Below, piece after piece: positions 49,475 through 61,134 of a DNA stretch of 64,000 nt. The stretch's first letter is position 1. Every line of letters begins with the position of its first letter. The notes beneath the pieces are model-generated. The model searched no databases. It saw nothing but the letters and a program-made list of their open reading frames with translations, and was not told where the DNA came from. The stretch is taken from the NCBI RefSeq assembly GCF_030445035.2, contig NC_080673.1, positions 35,336,365 through 35,400,364 of the forward strand, written 5' to 3'. Position numbers and translations under genes: made by a program. This DNA is from Dasypus novemcinctus. Its lineage: Eukaryota > Chordata > Mammalia > Cingulata > Dasypodidae.

Positions 49475-49695
49475 ATAATAGCTAATATTTATTTGTGGTT
49501 TATGATATACCAGACACTATTTTAAGAACTTAAAGTATATTATTTCATTTAATCCTCACATCTACCCAGTAAATTAATTATTATCCCTGTTTTATAGATG
49601 AGGAAACCAAAGTACATAGATTAAGTAATTAGTCACAGATCACCCAACAAGGTGGTAGAAGCAGGATTTGAACCCAGACAGTCTGGCTCCACATT
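49475..49695 (+). repeat. MIR, near full length
   Basis: GCTAATATTTATTTGTGG, a CCAGACACTATTTTAAGAAC core, TTTATAGATGAGGAAACCAA and GGATTTGAACCCAGACAGTC form the full MIR series. Confidence 0.93.
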
Positions 49696-49699
49696 TTGC

Positions 49700-50576
49700 T
49701 AAAGTGAAAAAATCAGAGGATAGTAACTGGAAATAAGCCAGCTTGTTTTGCAAAAGGCCTCATAGCGTAGTATCATTACCATATTGAAATACTATGGACC
49801 AGAATCTGATTCTAAGCCTTCCAAGCTCAGAAATATCTGTCTGCTCACCAGCCTTGGACTGTCAAGCGCAAACTTGAAACTGATGTATAATCAAAATGCC
49901 ACAGTATTATTTTATAATGAAAACTTTAAAGGGCCTCAAAGTCTCCAAGAAGTTAAATCATGTTTATTTGTTTAGAAAATCTGTGAGACAAACAGAACTA
50001 ACAAAAGTACTTGTGTATAAATTTATAATTAATGGTATAGCTGCTAAGTGGCCTGAGCACTGGTGTTCTCCTCAGGAGTTGACATGGACCTGAAAGATGT
50101 GTGGTGAGTAAGGAGTTGGAACCAGGAGAAGTTACCTATGTGAACCAAAGTTTATTGACATTGAAACCATGGAATTATCCCATCTCACAATAAGAATTAT
50201 GTCTGCCTTTGGAATGAGTCAGGTATTGTCAAATAGACTACCACCACCCTTACCTGCTCAGTCCAGACCATAGGATACCAAATTTTCTGAGTTACCAAGA
50301 TTTTTATTGCCTAAATAATTTTTTCATGGAGCCTATAAGACGAAAGAAATATTTAATAATTCTTTTCATTAACCAGGAAGGGCTAAACAATCTAATAAGC
50401 AGTCATTTGACAAAATAATCCAAGTAAATAGAAAAATTAGTATTTATATTCCATTCTTTACCACAATTACCTAGTAATGGTATGTGTGCACCTTTTGGAC
50501 TCTGTACAACTTCTCAAACCTTGAAATTACATTAGACAATGCCATCTTCATTTCCTGTTCCACACTGATTTTCATG
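49700..50576. other. No recognised feature
   Basis: Intergenic AT-rich sequence. Confidence 0.45.
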
Positions 50577-50588
50577 TGGTAATGACTT

Positions 50589-50984
50589 ATCTTCCCCCCC
50601 CCACCCCAACACAATGGCTACTTTGTCTGTCTGCTCTTTGTTTCCGCTGGCTGTTTGTGCTCATTGCCTGCTCCTTGTGTCTGCTCATTGTCTGCTTGTT
50701 GTATCCACTCATTGTCTGCTTGCCTTCTTTAGGAGGTACCAGGAACTGAACCCTGGACCTCCCATGTGGGAGGCGGGTACCATCTGTTTGAGCCACATCT
50801 GCTCCCTGCTTGTTGTGTCTGCTTGTTGTCTGCTCATTGTATCTGTTCATTGTGTCTGTTTGTTGTCTGCTCATTGTGTCCACTCTTTGTGTCTGCTCAT
50901 CTTCTTTAGGAGGCAGCAGGAACTGAACCTGAGACTTCCCATGTGGGAGGCAGACACCCAACTGCTAGAGCCACAACTGCTTCT
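50589..50984 (-). mobile_element. Dimeric tRNA-SINE with minisatellite tails, antisense
   Basis: There are two tRNA-like heads in direct repeat on the minus strand: 50,726-50,807 (AGGAACTGAACCCTGGACCT) and 50,903-50,984 (AGGAACTGAACCTGAGACTT). Each is preceded by a run of variable TCTGCTCATTG / TCTGCTTGTTG units. One 12-bp duplication, TGGTAATGACTT, flanks the whole structure (50,577-50,588 and 50,985-50,996), so both units were inserted together. Confidence 0.88.
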
Positions 50985-50999
50985 TGGTAATGACTTCTA

Positions 51000-52180
51000 G
51001 TCATAGAAACTGTTGAAAACCCAACTTTGCAAGGATGCGACATCATAGAAAAGAATGTAGAGCAATCTAATATCCAAACGGTGAAGTACTTAGCAGTCTA
51101 TGCATTGCCCAACAGATGTTAAATATTGTTATGCTCTGTCGAAAATTCATAATATACCATGAGGGAGGGTTAATATATGGGACCACTGTATGATGTTATG
51201 CATGTTTGTTTTGTAAGTTCACAACATTTACTATACACTTAATTGTTTATGTATGTTCATATACAAATGATATAAAGATAATAATAGAATTGGTTAGGGG
51301 AAAAATACTTTGTTTAGCAGTAATATTTTGACAATGCTCTTTAATTATTAAAAAAGTTTAAAAACAGTGCAAGTTATTGGCGGTAGGGTAAGATGTTCCA
51401 TATGTTTGTTTGCTATTATACATATTTGTTTCGTAGGTCACAACTATTATACACTTATTATTTATGTGTGCTTTTGTATGTGTGATATTGCAATAAATTT
51501 TTTTAAAATTCATGAACACATACTATACCATGATAGCCTATGTGAACTTAAGGTGTCCTAGACAATATCTGGGTAGTCAACATTTATTTCTAAGTGTTTG
51601 TCTAAGCCACTTAGAATGACCAACTTTTAAAAATTTAACTCATCTTTCCTTGGTTATATTAATATATTCCACCTGATACTTTCAGTCTGGGTGAAATCCT
51701 TTTGTTTCTACCACTGATCACATATCTGCCTAGACTAGTATTACTATTTAACTCTCAAGTGGCAACTTCATTTTTTTACCATGCTTCTGAATTCCTAGGG
51801 GACCTTCATCATAGCTCCAGTGTAAAAAATAATAGAAACTACTCAAAACTACTAAAAAGTTGATATGAAGTCTACAATCATCATGAAAACCATGTTGGGC
51901 AGATGATTGGTCTGACAATTTCGGGCCCTATCTCTCGGCTGTTTCAAGCCAAAATGAAATGTGACTGCCAGGCTGTGAGACATTCTAAATCCTCACCTCA
52001 ACAACCTGGCCTTGTCAGATAACCTTCAGGTTCCCAAAGGTATCAAAACATCTTGCTGCTTGCAAAGGCAAACTATTCCTTTTCCTCCTTCATGAATTTA
52101 ATGTAATATCATTCATTGTTTCTATCAAAAGGAGAAAAATATTTAAATTTAAAAAGTAATAGTTAAACAATATATTTTGG
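51000..52180. other. No gene; two related AT-rich segments
   Basis: Segments at about 51,185-51,300 and 51,395-51,515 share GTTTGTTTTGTAAGTTCACAAC / GTTTGTTTCGTAGGTCACAAC-type sequence (given here in part) and a following TATACACTTA motif. They are probably pieces of one unassigned repeat family. Confidence 0.45.
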
Positions 52181-52184
52181 GTAG

Positions 52185-52592
52185 TATAGTGAGTTGAATG
52201 GTGTTCCTCAAAATTCCTGCCCACCTGAAATCTCAGAATGTGATTTTATTTGGAAATAGGATCTTTGTAGATGTAGTCAGATGAGGTGAGGTCACACTGG
52301 ATTAGGGTGGATCCTAAGTCCAATGACCAGAGAAAGAAGGCCGTGTGAAAACAGAGATAAGAGGTTGGAGTGATGCAGCTGGAAGCCAAGGAACACCAAA
52401 GATTGCTAAGAGCTATCAGAAGCCAGAAAGAGGCACAGAGGGATTCTTCCCAGAGCCTTCAGAGGGAGCATGGTCCTGCCAACACCCAAATTCGAAAGTG
52501 TGGCCTCCAGAATGTAGGAAAATAAATTTGCATTGTTGTTAATCACCCAGTTCTGTGGTAATTTGTTATGGCAGCCCTAAGAAACTCACATA
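52185..52592 (+). mobile_element. MaLR LTR (MLT1/MST-like), sense
   Basis: It contains GAGTTGAATGGTGTTCCTC, TTATTTGGAAATAGGATCTT, GGATTAGGGTGGATCCTAAG, AGCCTTCAGAGGGAGCATGG and TGTGGTAATTTGTTATGGCA in order. This is the same class as 45,455-45,905. Confidence 0.85.
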
Positions 52593-52599
52593 CAGCTAC

Positions 52600-53220
52600 C
52601 TTTGAATAACTTCCTCATCTACTCAGTCGTTATTGCTTCAGAGAATCCAGCTTAGTGGCATATATACTTAGAGTGCCAAAAAAACGTACTTTAAAAAGGA
52701 AACTCTAAAGATTGTTTCTAATCAATTGGTATTTTATGCTTCGAGCATGGTCAAAGAGTTTAAGTTTGCTTTTTTGTTTTTCTTTTAAATGTAGCGTATG
52801 TCACCATACAGAAATAAAAGGCAAGTACATAAAATTGGAAAAGCATGTTGGTTTGAATTCTTTTTTCATGAAATTAATTCCACTGATTGTGAAAGTTACC
52901 TAGTCTAAAAGGTTAAAGTAACTGTCATTATCAAGCACTTTTTAAGTTGTTTTTTTGTTTCAACCAGTCACTGTAGAGATAGTGAATATTTGCTGAACAA
53001 TACAATCTACCCTTCAATAGGTAAAAGAAAAGCTGACAAGGTTTTATTTATTAAGATTTTTTTCTAGAATCATTACTGAGTAGATTCTAATACATTGTTT
53101 TGCAAATATATCATTTATTTTTTTAGGACTATTGGGCATGATATTTGCCTAGAGTATCAGCCCAGGTATTAGGCAGTTAGGTGCTGTTCTGGCTTTTCCA
53201 TTTGAAAACTATGATCTTAA
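52600..53220. other. No recognised feature
   Basis: AT-rich sequence. Confidence 0.45.
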
Positions 53221-53224
53221 AAGT

Positions 53225-55020
53225 GAATGTATTTGTCAGGTTTCACTGGGTTAACCCTGAATAACAAACATTGCCAAAATCTCAGAGGCTTTTAACAACA
53301 AATATTTACATCTCTCTCACATTGTTTGCTGGTGTCTACGCTCAGGGTTATTAGTCAAGTTCATGTCTGCTCCCTGAATCTCTTCTTATTCTGGGGTCCA
53401 GATGCAGGGTAGCCTTACCTAGTATGTGATGCTTATGTGATGAAAAGAAGAGCACAAAAGGGACAGTGGGAATTCAATGTCTCATAAAACCTCATCCTAG
53501 TTTGCAATTTCATTTCCATTCCTATTGCTTTGGCAAAGGAAGTCATATGGCCAAGGGCAGTATCAGGGAAATGGGGAAATAATGCGATCTACTTCAGTCT
53601 GCCCTACTCATCAGAAATACTCTTTTCCCCCTTCACACGCAAAATATACTCATCTCTGCAAGACAAAAGGCATCCAAAAGTCTCATCCAATCATGCACCA
53701 GTAGCTAAATCCAGGAACCTATGATAGTCTCTCCGTCAACTTTAAATGTGACTTCTCTTGATTTTCAGACCTGTGGTATAAAAAGTCAAGTTTTCTCCCT
53801 CCCAAGCAGCACACCCAATGTACAACGATAGAACAGAACATCTTAACCACAATAATCACTCTCATCTGAAAAGGTGGAAGATTTGGAGACACAAAGCAGT
53901 CACAAGTCCACAAAATTCAGAAATCCTTCTGGGCAAATATTTCAAAGTCTCCCTATTCCTAGGGGACAGGGAATGTTTATTAATTAGGTCTCAATTTGAA
54001 TGTAGCTTCACTGTCCATTTAAATCATGGCACAACCCTATAGAAGTCCTTTATCCTCATTTTTATTTTGGCTGTATCTGAAAGGACCACTGGGATTTTTT
54101 ATGACATTTGTGGTGACTGAGCTGCTTTCTCAGCCTACTTCCTGACCATAGACTTGGGAACACAAGTGTCAGTTTATGTCTCATATAGTAATAGTTTATT
54201 TTAATCTAGGTTGCCAATATCTTTAATATTACAACTCTTTCAGAAAATTTGTTATTCTAATGCTTATAGCCATACCCAAAATTCTTTTTGAGACCCACCT
54301 CTCTCACTAGACTTAATTACAAATGCTTTTGTCCTTATCAGCCCTCTCTGAGACCAAGTTTTTTGTCACTTTCCCTCAGCCATTTTATCCAACTGGAGAC
54401 CACATGAATCCAATTAAAGGTCTTAAAGAAATGTGATATTGTCACAACCTTGATTTGTTTTTGTCCTAAGGCTGTGTCTTGGCTCCAAATACCAAATACA
54501 CTAAGACTATTCTCAGCCTTCCACATTTTTGGATTCAAAGTTTAGCCAAATATTTCCTCACTGTATAATATGGGTTGCCATTTTTCCAGACTTCAATAGC
54601 AGTTTCCTTACCACATACAAACCAACCACAAAGCCAATGCTAGAACATCCGATTTTTTGTCATTGTAAAAAACACTCCACTTCTAGATCTCAAGGTCCAT
54701 ATTGTTCTTAGTCAGCTTAAAAATAGGTTATATTCCATAACAACAAAAACAGCAAAAAATGTACAGCAGGAACACTTACGTGATTTGCACATTACTTGTT
54801 GTTGGCTATAGACAACTGTGCTCCAGGCTATGAATTGGTTTCAGATATAAAAATCATTTACAGTTGAAAATTGTCACAGTGTCACTTCAGTCCATGTTCC
54901 ATTAGCCAAAGAAAGTCACACAAACAAGCCAAATATTGATGAGAGGAAAAAGAGTCTTCTCAGTGGCAGGAGAGGAGACAATTGAATATTTGTTGAAGAA
55001 TAACACAATTTACCACAGTC
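53225..55020 (-). mobile_element. Possible old MaLR/ERVL provirus relic (LTR-internal-LTR), antisense
   Basis: LTR-like sequence at 53,225-53,600 (AAATCTCAGAGGCTTTTAAC ... GGAAGTCATATGGCCAAGG) is followed by about 1.1 kb. That part resembles MaLR internal sequence read backwards: CATCCAAAAGTCTCATCCAA, TCAGAAATCCTTCTGGGCAA and GCCTTCCACATTTTTGG. Another LTR-like part (54,720-55,020; TCCATTAGCCAAAGAAAGTC) closes it. It is very diverged and carries no intact gene; boundaries and family are tentative. Confidence 0.4.
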
Positions 55021-55514
55021 GCTAAACTTTTATTGGCCTTAGAATGATTTCAATCAATGATGAGAAAAGCCAGTAAATAAAATCCACTCTTATGTAACTA
55101 ATAGTTAGATGCTGAAATATCTTCTATATTGTAGGTATTAAGAGCAGTAAAAATCATTTTGTAATATAATTGTAATTATTTTGTAAATAGTAATTATTTT
55201 TAAATAAAACTGAAACATAGCCACACCTTGCTTTCTCTATATATATCTTTATTAAAATCACATGCCTGGAATTGTGGGAACATGGCATTGGATTAGATAT
55301 ACAAGGCTCAGCTCTCACAAAAACAAAAGATACAGAGTGAAAGGCTGCCCAAGGGACCTGCTTTGGGGTCAGCAGAACAGGACAGCACTTCACAACTTGC
55401 AGAAGGGTGAGGGACAGAGAAATGAGGAAGCCAAAACAATAAACTGTGAGTTACTAAACCTCCTGGAGAAATAGATATCTCTACAAGAATAGTGGGAGAC
55501 TTTAATACACCACT

Positions 55515-55590
55515 CTCGGTATTGGATAGAGCATCTGGACAGAGGATAAATACTCGGTATTGGATAGAGCATCTGGACAGAGGATAAATA
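55515..55590. repeat. Perfect 38-bp tandem duplication in L1
   Basis: The unit beginning CTCGGTATTGGATAGAGC occurs at 55,515-55,552 and again, identical, at 55,553-55,590. Confidence 0.97.
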
Positions 55591-56421
55591 GAGAACTTGA
55601 ATTACATGATTAACGAACTAGCCCCAATAGACATGTATAATGCACTGCATCCCAAAACAGCAGGATATACATTCTTTTCAAGTGCTTATCGATTCTTCTC
55701 CAAGATAGACCATATGTTGGGTCACAAGACAAGTCTCAATAAATTTAAAAAGATTTAGATTATTCAAAACACCTTCTCTGATCATAACAGAATAAAGCTG
55801 AGAAATGGACAGAAAAAGGGAAAATTCACAAATATATGGAGATTAAACAGCACACTCTTAAATAATCAGTGGGTCAAAGAAGAAATTACACAAAATTTCT
55901 GCAAATATCTTGAGATGAATGAAAATGAGAAGACAACATATCAAAACCTGTGGGATACCATGAAGGAAATGCTGAGAGGGAAATTTATAGCCCTCAATGC
56001 TTACATTTTAAAAAAAGAAAGAAATAAAATAGATTATCTAACTGCATGCCTGGAAAAACTAGAAAAACAACAGCAAACTAATCCCAAACCCAGCCAAAGA
56101 AAATAAATAGTAGTAAAGGTCAAAGCAAAAATAAGTGAAATTGAGAACAAAAAATCAAGAGAGAGGATAAATAAAACTAAAAGTTGGTTCATTGAGAAGA
56201 TCAACAAAATCAACAAACCCTAAGCTAGACTGACAATGAAAAAAAGAGTGAAGACACACATGAATAAAATCAGAAATGAGCGGGGGGGTGTTACCACTGA
56301 TTCTGTAGAAATAACAGAGATCATAAGAGAATACTGTGAACAACCGTATGCCAATAAACTAAAAAAGGTAGATGAGATGGAAAAATTCCTGAAAACACAT
56401 GAACCACCCACACTGACTTTA

Positions 56422-56595
56422 TTTATTTAAAGATTTGTTTTATTTATTTATTTCTCCCTACCTTTTCATTGTTTGCACTTGCTGTATCTGTTCATTGTGT
56501 ACTCATTTTCCTTTTTTTAGGAGGTGCTGAGAACCAAACCCAGGAACTCCCATGTTGTAGGCAGGAGCTCAATCACTTGAGCCACATCTGCTTCT
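56422..56595 (-). mobile_element. Short DAS-type SINE, antisense, with target-site duplication
   Basis: T-rich tail, TTCATTGTGTACTCATTTTC, B-box complement AGAACCAAACCCAGGAAC and head complement GAGCCACATCTGCTTC. ACACTGACTTTA is duplicated at 56,410-56,421 and 56,596-56,607. This is the same short subfamily as each half of the dimer at 50.6 kb. Confidence 0.93.
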
Positions 56596-57702
56596 ACACT
56601 GACTTTAGAAGAAATAGAAGACCTCAACAAACCAATCACAAGAGAAGAGATTGAAACAGTCATCAAAAAATTCCCAAAGATGAAAAGCCTGGGACCAGAT
56701 GGCTTCACAGAAGATTTCTACCAATCATTCAAAGAAGATTTAATACATATCTTGTTCAAGCTCTTCCAAAATATTAAACAGGAAAGAATGTTACCAAACT
56801 CATTCTATGAAGCCAATATCACCTTAATACCAAAACCAGATACACCCTAATACTAAAACCACATAAAGATATTATGAAGAAAGAAAATTACAGACCAATA
56901 TCCCTAATGAATATAGATGCAAAAATCCTCAACAAAATGCAAACAAATCCAAAAGCACATTAAAAGAATTATACATCACAATTAAGTGGGTTTTATCCCA
57001 AGTATGCAAAGGTGGTTCAACACAAGAAAATCAATTAGTATAATAAACCACCTTGGTAAATTGAAGAAGAAATGTCACATGATCCTCTCTATTGATGCAG
57101 AAAAGGCATTTGACAAAATATAGCACCCTTTTGGGATAAAAACACTGCAAAATATAGGAATAGAAGGAAGCTTTCACAATATCGAAAAACGCATATATGA
57201 AAAACCTACAGCTAGGATTGTGCTCAAGGGCAAAAGACTGAAAGCTTTCCCGCTGAGATCAGGTACAAAAAAAAGGATGACCACTGTCACCATTATTATT
57301 CAATATTGGGCAAGAAGTTCAAGCTAGAGCAATTAGGCTACATAAAGAAATAAAAGTCACCCAAATAGGAAAGGAGGAAGTAAAACTTTAACTATTTGCT
57401 GATGACATGATCTTATATCTAGGAAATCCTGAAAAATCCACAATAAAATTGCTAAAATTAATAGAAAAATTCAGCAAAATGGCTGGATATGATACAAGGT
57501 TAATATGCAAAAATCAATAGCATTTCTATACAATACTGATGTGCAACATGAGAAGAAAATCAGAAAAAAAAATTCCATCTGTAGTAGCAACTAAAACAAT
57601 CAAATATTTATGAATAAACTTAATCAAAGACATAAAAGACCTGTATTCAGAAAACTACAAAACATTACTAAAAGAAACTGAAGAAATCTTAAATAAATGG
57701 AA

Positions 57703-58142
57703 GGGCGGCAGACTTGGCCCAGTGGTTAGGGCATCTACCACATGGGAGGTCTGCAGTTCAAACCCCAGGCCTCCTTGACCCATGTGAAGCTGGCCCATGT
57801 GCAGTGCTGATGCGCACAAGGAGTGCCATGCCACGCAGAGGTGTCCCCCGCGGAGGGGAGCCCCACACACAAGGAGTGCGCCCCGTAAGGAGAGCCGCCC
57901 AGTGCGAAAGAAAGTGCAGCCTGCCCAGGAATGGTGCCGCACACATGGAGAAATGACACAAGATGACACAACAAAAAGAAACACAGATTCCCATGCTGTT
58001 GACAAAAACAGAAGCAGACAAAGAAGAGGCAGCAAATAGACACAGAAAACAGACAACTGAGGTGGGGGGGGGGAAGGAGAGAGAAATAAATAAATACATC
58101 TTTTAAAAAAAGGTATCTAACTTATAAAATAAATAAAAAAAT
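57703..58142 (+). mobile_element. DAS SINE, sense, with target-site duplication and extended tail
   Basis: Head GGCGGCAGACTTGGCCCAGT, B box CAGTTCAAACCCC, the full body, a G-run (58,064-58,073) and AAATAAATAAATACATC. Beyond the first poly(A), a 30-base AT-rich extension precedes the duplication AAATAAATGGAA (57,691-57,702 and 58,143-58,154). Confidence 0.95.
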
Positions 58143-60179
58143 AAATAAATGGAAAGACATTCCATGTTCATGGATTGGAAGACTAAATATCATTAAGATC
58201 TCAATTCTACCCAAACTAATTTACAAATTCAACACAATTCCAATAGAAATCCCAAAAACTTCTTTGCAGAAATCAAAAGGCCAATAATCAAATTTATTTG
58301 AAAGGATAAAGGGCCCTGTATAGCAAAGAATATCTTAAAAAGGAAGAATGAAGTTGGAGGACTCTCACTTCCTGACCTTAAAGCATATGACTTAACTACA
58401 GTGGTAAAAACCACTATAGTGGTAAAAACATATGGTAGTGGCATAAGGAGAGACAGATTGACCAATGGAACTGATTCAAGAACTCAGAAATTGACCCTCA
58501 CATCTACAGTAAAGCAATTTTTGACAAGGCCGTTAAGCCCATCTGTTAAGCCAGAACAGTCTATTCAAAAAATGGTGCTGGGAGAACTGGATATCCATAT
58601 CCTGAAGAAAGAAAGAAAACCCCTATCTCACAGCTTATACAAAAACTAACTCAAAATGGATCGATTTAATATAAAAACAATAACCATAAAAATCATAGAA
58701 GAAAATGTAGGAAAACATTTTCAAGATACTGTGGCAGTTTCTTAACCCTTACACCCAAAGCATAAGCAATAAAAGAAAAAATTAGATAAATGGGACCTCC
58801 TCGAAATTAAACACTTTTGCACCTCTCAGGACTTTCTCAAAAGGGTAAAAAAGCAGCCCATTCAATGGGAAAAAATATTTGGAAATCACATGTCAGATAA
58901 GGCTTTAATATCCAGGATATATAAAGTAATGTTACAATTCAACAATAAAAAGACTAATAACCCAATTTTAAAATGGGCAAAAGACTTGAATAGATAGTTG
59001 TCCAAAGAAGAGATACAAATGGCAAAAAAACACATTAAGAAATGCTCAAATCACTAATCACTAGAGAAATGTAAATCGAAACTACAATGAGATATAATTT
59101 CATACTTATCAGAATGGCCACTATAAAAGACCGAGAACAAGTGTTGGAGAGGATGTGGAGAGATAGGAATACTTATTCACTGTTGATGGGAATGCAGAAT
59201 GGTACAATGGAACAGTAACTGTGGAGGACTGTGTGGCAGTTCCTAAGGAAGCTGAGTATAGACTTGCCATGGGGCCTGGCAATACCATTGCTAGGCATTG
59301 CTAGGTATCAGAAGAACTGAGAGCAGTGACAGGAATAGACATCCACACAGCAGTGTTCATAGCAGTATTACTCAGCCAAAAGTTGGAAACAACCCAGGTG
59401 TCCATCAACTGATGAATGGATAAACAAATTGTGGAGTATACACATGATGGAATATCATGCAGCATTAAGAAGAAATGAAGTCATGAAACATGACAATGTG
59501 GATGAACCTGGAGGACATTATGTTGAGTGAAGCAAACCAGACACAAAAGGACAAATACTGTATGATTACCTTAATATGAAATAAATATATTATATGAAAT
59601 ATGAATATAGGTAAAATTGCATATGTAAAATTGTTTTTCTTTGAAGAAGAACAAATATAAGTTAATAGTACAAAATATTAATATCAGACAAAAAAAAACA
59701 TACTAAGTGGAGACTAGACACAGAGCACTACATATTGTATGATTTGATTTATATAAAATGTAAATGAAAATATAAATCAATTTATAAAGATGAAAGCAGA
59801 TTGGTGGTTATGTAGGTCTGAGAAAGGAATGCTAAGGGATGTGGAGTCTTTCTTTTTGGAGTAGTGAAATTGTTCTAAACTTTTTGAGATGATGAATGTA
59901 CAATATTGTGAATATACTAAAAGCCATTGACTATACACTTTGGATAGAATTGCCAGAAACAGCAGCTATGTACAGTGGGGGAAGCATAGAGAAGTGAGGA
60001 ATTTTCTTGTTTGTTTGTTTGTCTGTTTTTATTATTATTGAAACAATGAAAATGCTCTAATAATGAGTGAAGTGATGAACGCACAACTATGTCATTATAC
60101 CAAATACCATTGATTATACACGTGGACGAATCGTATGTTTATTAATATGTATCAATAAAATTGATTTGTTGAAAAAATA

Positions 60180-60625
60180 GCATCCTAACTTTCTGTACAT
60201 ATTATGATGTAAATGAATATGCACTAATGAATGTAGATCTGACACTATACACATCATGTGTTACTCACAATCAGAATATCAATGCAAAGTGACAGTAATT
60301 TCTTTATCTGTAATAAGAAAACACATAAATGTGAGTTTATCAGTCTACTGGGAAAATTTCAATATCATTAAATCACCAAAGTGCTGCACTAAAGCATATT
60401 TGACAAATTAGTTCTTTAGTGTTTACCATTATATTGTTCGTCTGCCTATCAGCCCAGTGTACCCTGGCTTTCCATTTGAATGAAGGTAAGTTTTTCTATA
60501 ACATGAATCAGGCATAAACTAAAACTTCTTTTACTACCCCCATTACCCTCATTCCTCCTTCAGAGAGGAGTTCAGAATTCTTTTGGATTATTTGAATTTT
60601 TCGCTTCTGTCTTTCATGTAATGTT
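60180..60625. other. No recognised feature
   Basis: AT-rich spacer between the L1 and an LTR. Confidence 0.5.
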
Positions 60626-60631
60626 TATATA

Positions 60632-61129
60632 TGTATTAGCCAAAGGGGTACTGATGTAAAACACCAGAAATTGGCTGGTTTTTATAAAGGGTATTTATTT
60701 GGGGTAGGAGCTTACAGGTACCAGGCCATAAAGCATAAGTTACTTCCTTCACCAAAGTCTATTTTCACAAGTTGGAGCAAGATGTCTGCTGATGGCTGTG
60801 AGGGTTAAGGATTCCTGGGTCCTCTTGGCTCAGCGCCTCTGTTTTCCTCACAAGGTCAGCTGTAGTCTATCAGGAGAATGGCTCTGTCTCTCTCCAGCTT
60901 CAGCATCAAACTCCAACATCAAAACTCCAACATCAGAAACCCTTAACCCTGTTCTTTGCCATGCCTTTTATCTGTGAGTCCCCACCCACAATGGGGTGGG
61001 ACTCAATGTCCTAATGATGTGATCCAATCAAAGCCCTAATCATAACTTAATCACACCCAGGTCCAGACCAGATTACAAACATAATCCAATATCTATTTTT
61101 GGAATTCATAACCCTATCACACTGCTACA
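60632..61129 (-). mobile_element. Solo LTR, same family as at 21.2 kb, antisense
   Basis: On the minus strand it runs TGTAGCAGTGTGATAGGGTT to CCCCTTTGGCTAATACA, 498 bp. It has a TATA-like AGATAAAAGGCATGG and an AATAAATACCCTTTAT polyadenylation region shared with 21,197-21,859. Flanks are ATATA (60,627-60,631) and ACATA (61,130-61,134), a 5-bp duplication with one change. Confidence 0.88.
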
Positions 61130-61134
61130 ACATA

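Larger units (their letters stand above)
55262..60178 (+). mobile_element. L1 LINE, internally deleted, plus strand, with nested SINEs
   Basis: It begins with 5'-UTR-like sequence (55,262-55,470) and passes directly into the ORF2 endonuclease part (GGGAGACTTTAATACACC, 55,495). ORF1 and the start of ORF2 are therefore missing. The RT region follows, with an FADD motif (TTTGCTGATGAC, about 57,395) and the C-terminal part. The 3' UTR ends in ATCAATAAAATTGATTTGTTG plus a short A-run at 60,178. Stops and frameshifts occur throughout, so it is inactive. Two SINEs (56,422-56,595 and 57,703-58,142) and a 38-bp duplication lie in it. Confidence 0.85.
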
